Below the pieces are notes generated by a model that worked only from the letters and a program-made list of their open reading frames with translations, was not told where the DNA came from and made no database searches. This document shows, in pieces, positions 6,137 through 6,995 of a stretch of DNA of 6,995 nt. Position 1 is the first letter of the stretch. Each line of letters starts with the position of its first letter. The position numbers and the translations under genes are program-made. This stretch comes from an uncultured Bacteroidota bacterium (GTDB taxonomy: Bacteria; Bacteroidota; Bacteroidia; 2-12-FULL-35-15), in NCBI GenBank assembly GCA_903833025.1, contig CAILDT010000832.1, forward strand, positions 1 through 6,995, in the 5' to 3' direction.

Positions 6137-6772
6137 ATGAAATCAATAATTGATAAATCCTTTTTTGTCGCTGTTTTTTTAGTCTCAATATTATTTTATA
6201 GTTTTATTAATTCTGAAACTAAAAAAACCGTTGCCGATTTCAATTTACTTAATGTAAACGGAAAAATGGTTTCGTTAAAAGATTATAAAGATGCGAAAGG
6301 ATTTATAATTGTGTTCACTTGCAATCATTGTCCGTTTGCAAAATTATATCCCGACAGGATGAACAAGTTAAATATAAAATACAAACCATTAGGAGTGCCT
6401 TTAATTGCAATAAGCAGCACCGACACAATGGTATATGAAGAAGATACATTTGCCAAAATGATTAAAAAGGCGAAAGATGAGAAGTTTAATTTTCCTTATT
6501 TATTTGATGGCTTACAAACTACCGGGCAAAACTTTGGCGCAGCCAAAACACCACACGCTTTTATTATTTGGAAAGAAAACAACGAGTGGGTTGTAAAATA
6601 TAACGGAGCGATAGACGATAATGGCAAAGAGCCCGAGAAAGCCGAAAATCATTTTGTAGAAAAAGCTGTAGATGCTTTATTAAAAGGAAAAGAAGTAGAA
6701 ACAAAAGAAACAAAATCGTTAGGTTGCCAAATACATTATAGGGTAGCTTTAAAAGCTGTGAATAATAAATAG
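6137..6772 (+). CDS. exported thioredoxin-fold redoxin (peroxiredoxin-like PRX_like1 type)
   Basis: This 211-residue protein has an N-terminal hydrophobic segment (8-24) that is either a signal anchor or an uncleaved-looking signal peptide. There is no lipobox cysteine. The body is an AhpC/TSA-Redoxin thioredoxin fold: VADFNLLNVNG at 32-42, the redox motif C62-N-H-C65-P66 in IVFTCNHCPFAK, and the cis-proline T138-P139. The C-terminus carries a further cysteine, C197, in SLGCQIHY; a similar GC-x-I-x-aromatic ending is, as I recall, typical of the PRX_like1 group. It should do thiol-disulfide or peroxide chemistry in the periplasm. The ATG is 6 bases after the oxidase stop, so the two genes are co-transcribed and probably functionally linked, for example through reduction of the oxidase's copper-ligand cysteine or through oxidative or copper stress. 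That link is inferred. There is no Shine-Dalgarno sequence. The fold is certain; substrate is unknown. Confidence 0.88.
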   Translation: MKSIIDKSFFVAVFLVSILFYSFINSETKKTVADFNLLNVNGKMVSLKDYKDAKGFIIVFTCNHCPFAKLYPDRMNKLNIKYKPLGVPLIAISSTDTMVYEEDTFAKMIKKAKDEKFNFPYLFDGLQTTGQNFGAAKTPHAFIIWKENNEWVVKYNGAIDDNGKEPEKAENHFVEKAVDALLKGKEVETKETKSLGCQIHYRVALKAVNNK

Positions 6773-6819
6773 ACATCTATCTCAGCGGAATTATATGTTG
6801 TTAATTGGTGTTAGTTAGT

Positions 6820-6837
6820 GGGTGCAACCCCAGCTGG
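6820..6837. repeat. adjacent short palindromes in the 3' intergenic region
   Basis: GGGT-GCA-ACCC (6820-6830) is a perfect 4-bp stem with a three-base loop. It shares its last base with the 8-bp palindrome CCAGCTGG (6830-6837). No T-run follows, so this is not a standard terminator. It may be incidental or part of a structured 3' untranslated region of the oxidase operon. Confidence 0.2.
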
Positions 6838-6842
6838 ATAAT

Positions 6843-6903
6843 AAACGCTATAAACATTTGAATCCCAAAAATTCGTTTTATCATCAATTGTTTTATAACG
6901 CTT
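6843..6903. repeat. imperfect inverted repeat
   Basis: The left arm AAACGCTATAAACA (6843-6856) closely matches the reverse complement of the right arm TGTTTTATAACGCTT (6889-6903), with two mismatches and one inserted base; about 32 bases separate the arms. It could be a weak mRNA hairpin or a remnant of a short mobile repeat. No flanking target duplication is evident and the core TATAAA is A/T-rich, so chance is plausible. Confidence 0.25.
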
Positions 6904-6995
6904 GCGCCAGTAAGGTTACATCGTTATTATTACTTTAAAAACCTCGATTTATGCTACCAGAAGCGGCTATATGAACTTTCATCACCCCTCCGGCG

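Noticed and set aside
6769..6780. ATAGA-CA-TCTAT inverted repeat over the redoxin stop codon as a terminator
   Set aside because: The stem is five A/T-rich base pairs with a two-base loop and no T-run follows, so it would not terminate transcription.
6935..6994. Minus-strand open frame entering from the right edge and stopping at 6935
   Set aside because: It has 19 codons with no recognisable motif. It could be the end of a gene outside the window, but the evidence is insufficient to annotate it.

Overview
The window looks like chromosome from a member of the phylum Bacteroidota. Four signs agree. The DNA is A+T-rich. There are no Shine-Dalgarno sequences before the starts. Exact copies of the Bacteroidota -7 promoter element TAnnTTTG lie upstream of four genes or operons. 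A secreted enzyme ends in a type IX secretion (Por) C-terminal sorting domain. I cannot narrow the organism to a genus. No rRNA, tRNA, CRISPR array, insertion sequence or phage gene is visible.

Layout. Positions 1-200 hold no gene I can defend. They contain a weak hairpin followed by a short T-run (38-77) and a promoter -7 element (183-190). Positions 201-590 (+) encode a stand-alone CheY-like receiver domain. It converges, with one base between stop codons, on a minus-strand block of three glycosyltransferase genes read from 4228 down to 592. In transcription order these are a 617-residue multi-membrane-span GT-C-type enzyme, a 244-residue GT2 enzyme of the polyprenyl-phosphate sugar synthase type, and a 333-residue STELLO/DUF288-type glycosyltransferase. 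The 180-base gap 4229-4408 is divergent and has a -7 element on each strand. Positions 4409-6772 (+) hold a two-gene operon: a secreted three-domain multicopper oxidase with a T9SS sorting domain, then a membrane-anchored or exported thioredoxin-fold protein with a CNHC motif. Positions 6773-6995 have no convincing gene, only imperfect inverted repeats.

How the genes may work together. The minus-strand block fits a lipid-linked sugar pathway. The GT2 enzyme would load a sugar onto polyprenyl phosphate, and the GT-C enzyme would transfer it to an acceptor on the outer face of the inner membrane. The STELLO-like enzyme would add another sugar, probably on the cytoplasmic side. The acceptor and sugars are unknown; this is inferred from families and gene order. 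In the plus-strand operon, the oxidase carries a complete set of ten visible copper ligands and would act at the cell surface or outside the cell. The co-transcribed thioredoxin-like protein would act in the periplasm, possibly on the oxidase's copper-ligand cysteine or on copper stress. No gene for a histidine kinase or for the T9SS machinery is present to tie these modules together.

The most unusual content is the three-gene glycosyltransferase set, which combines a plant-known STELLO-type enzyme, a GT2 with DAG instead of DAD in its metal-binding motif, and an AftB-like GT-C enzyme.
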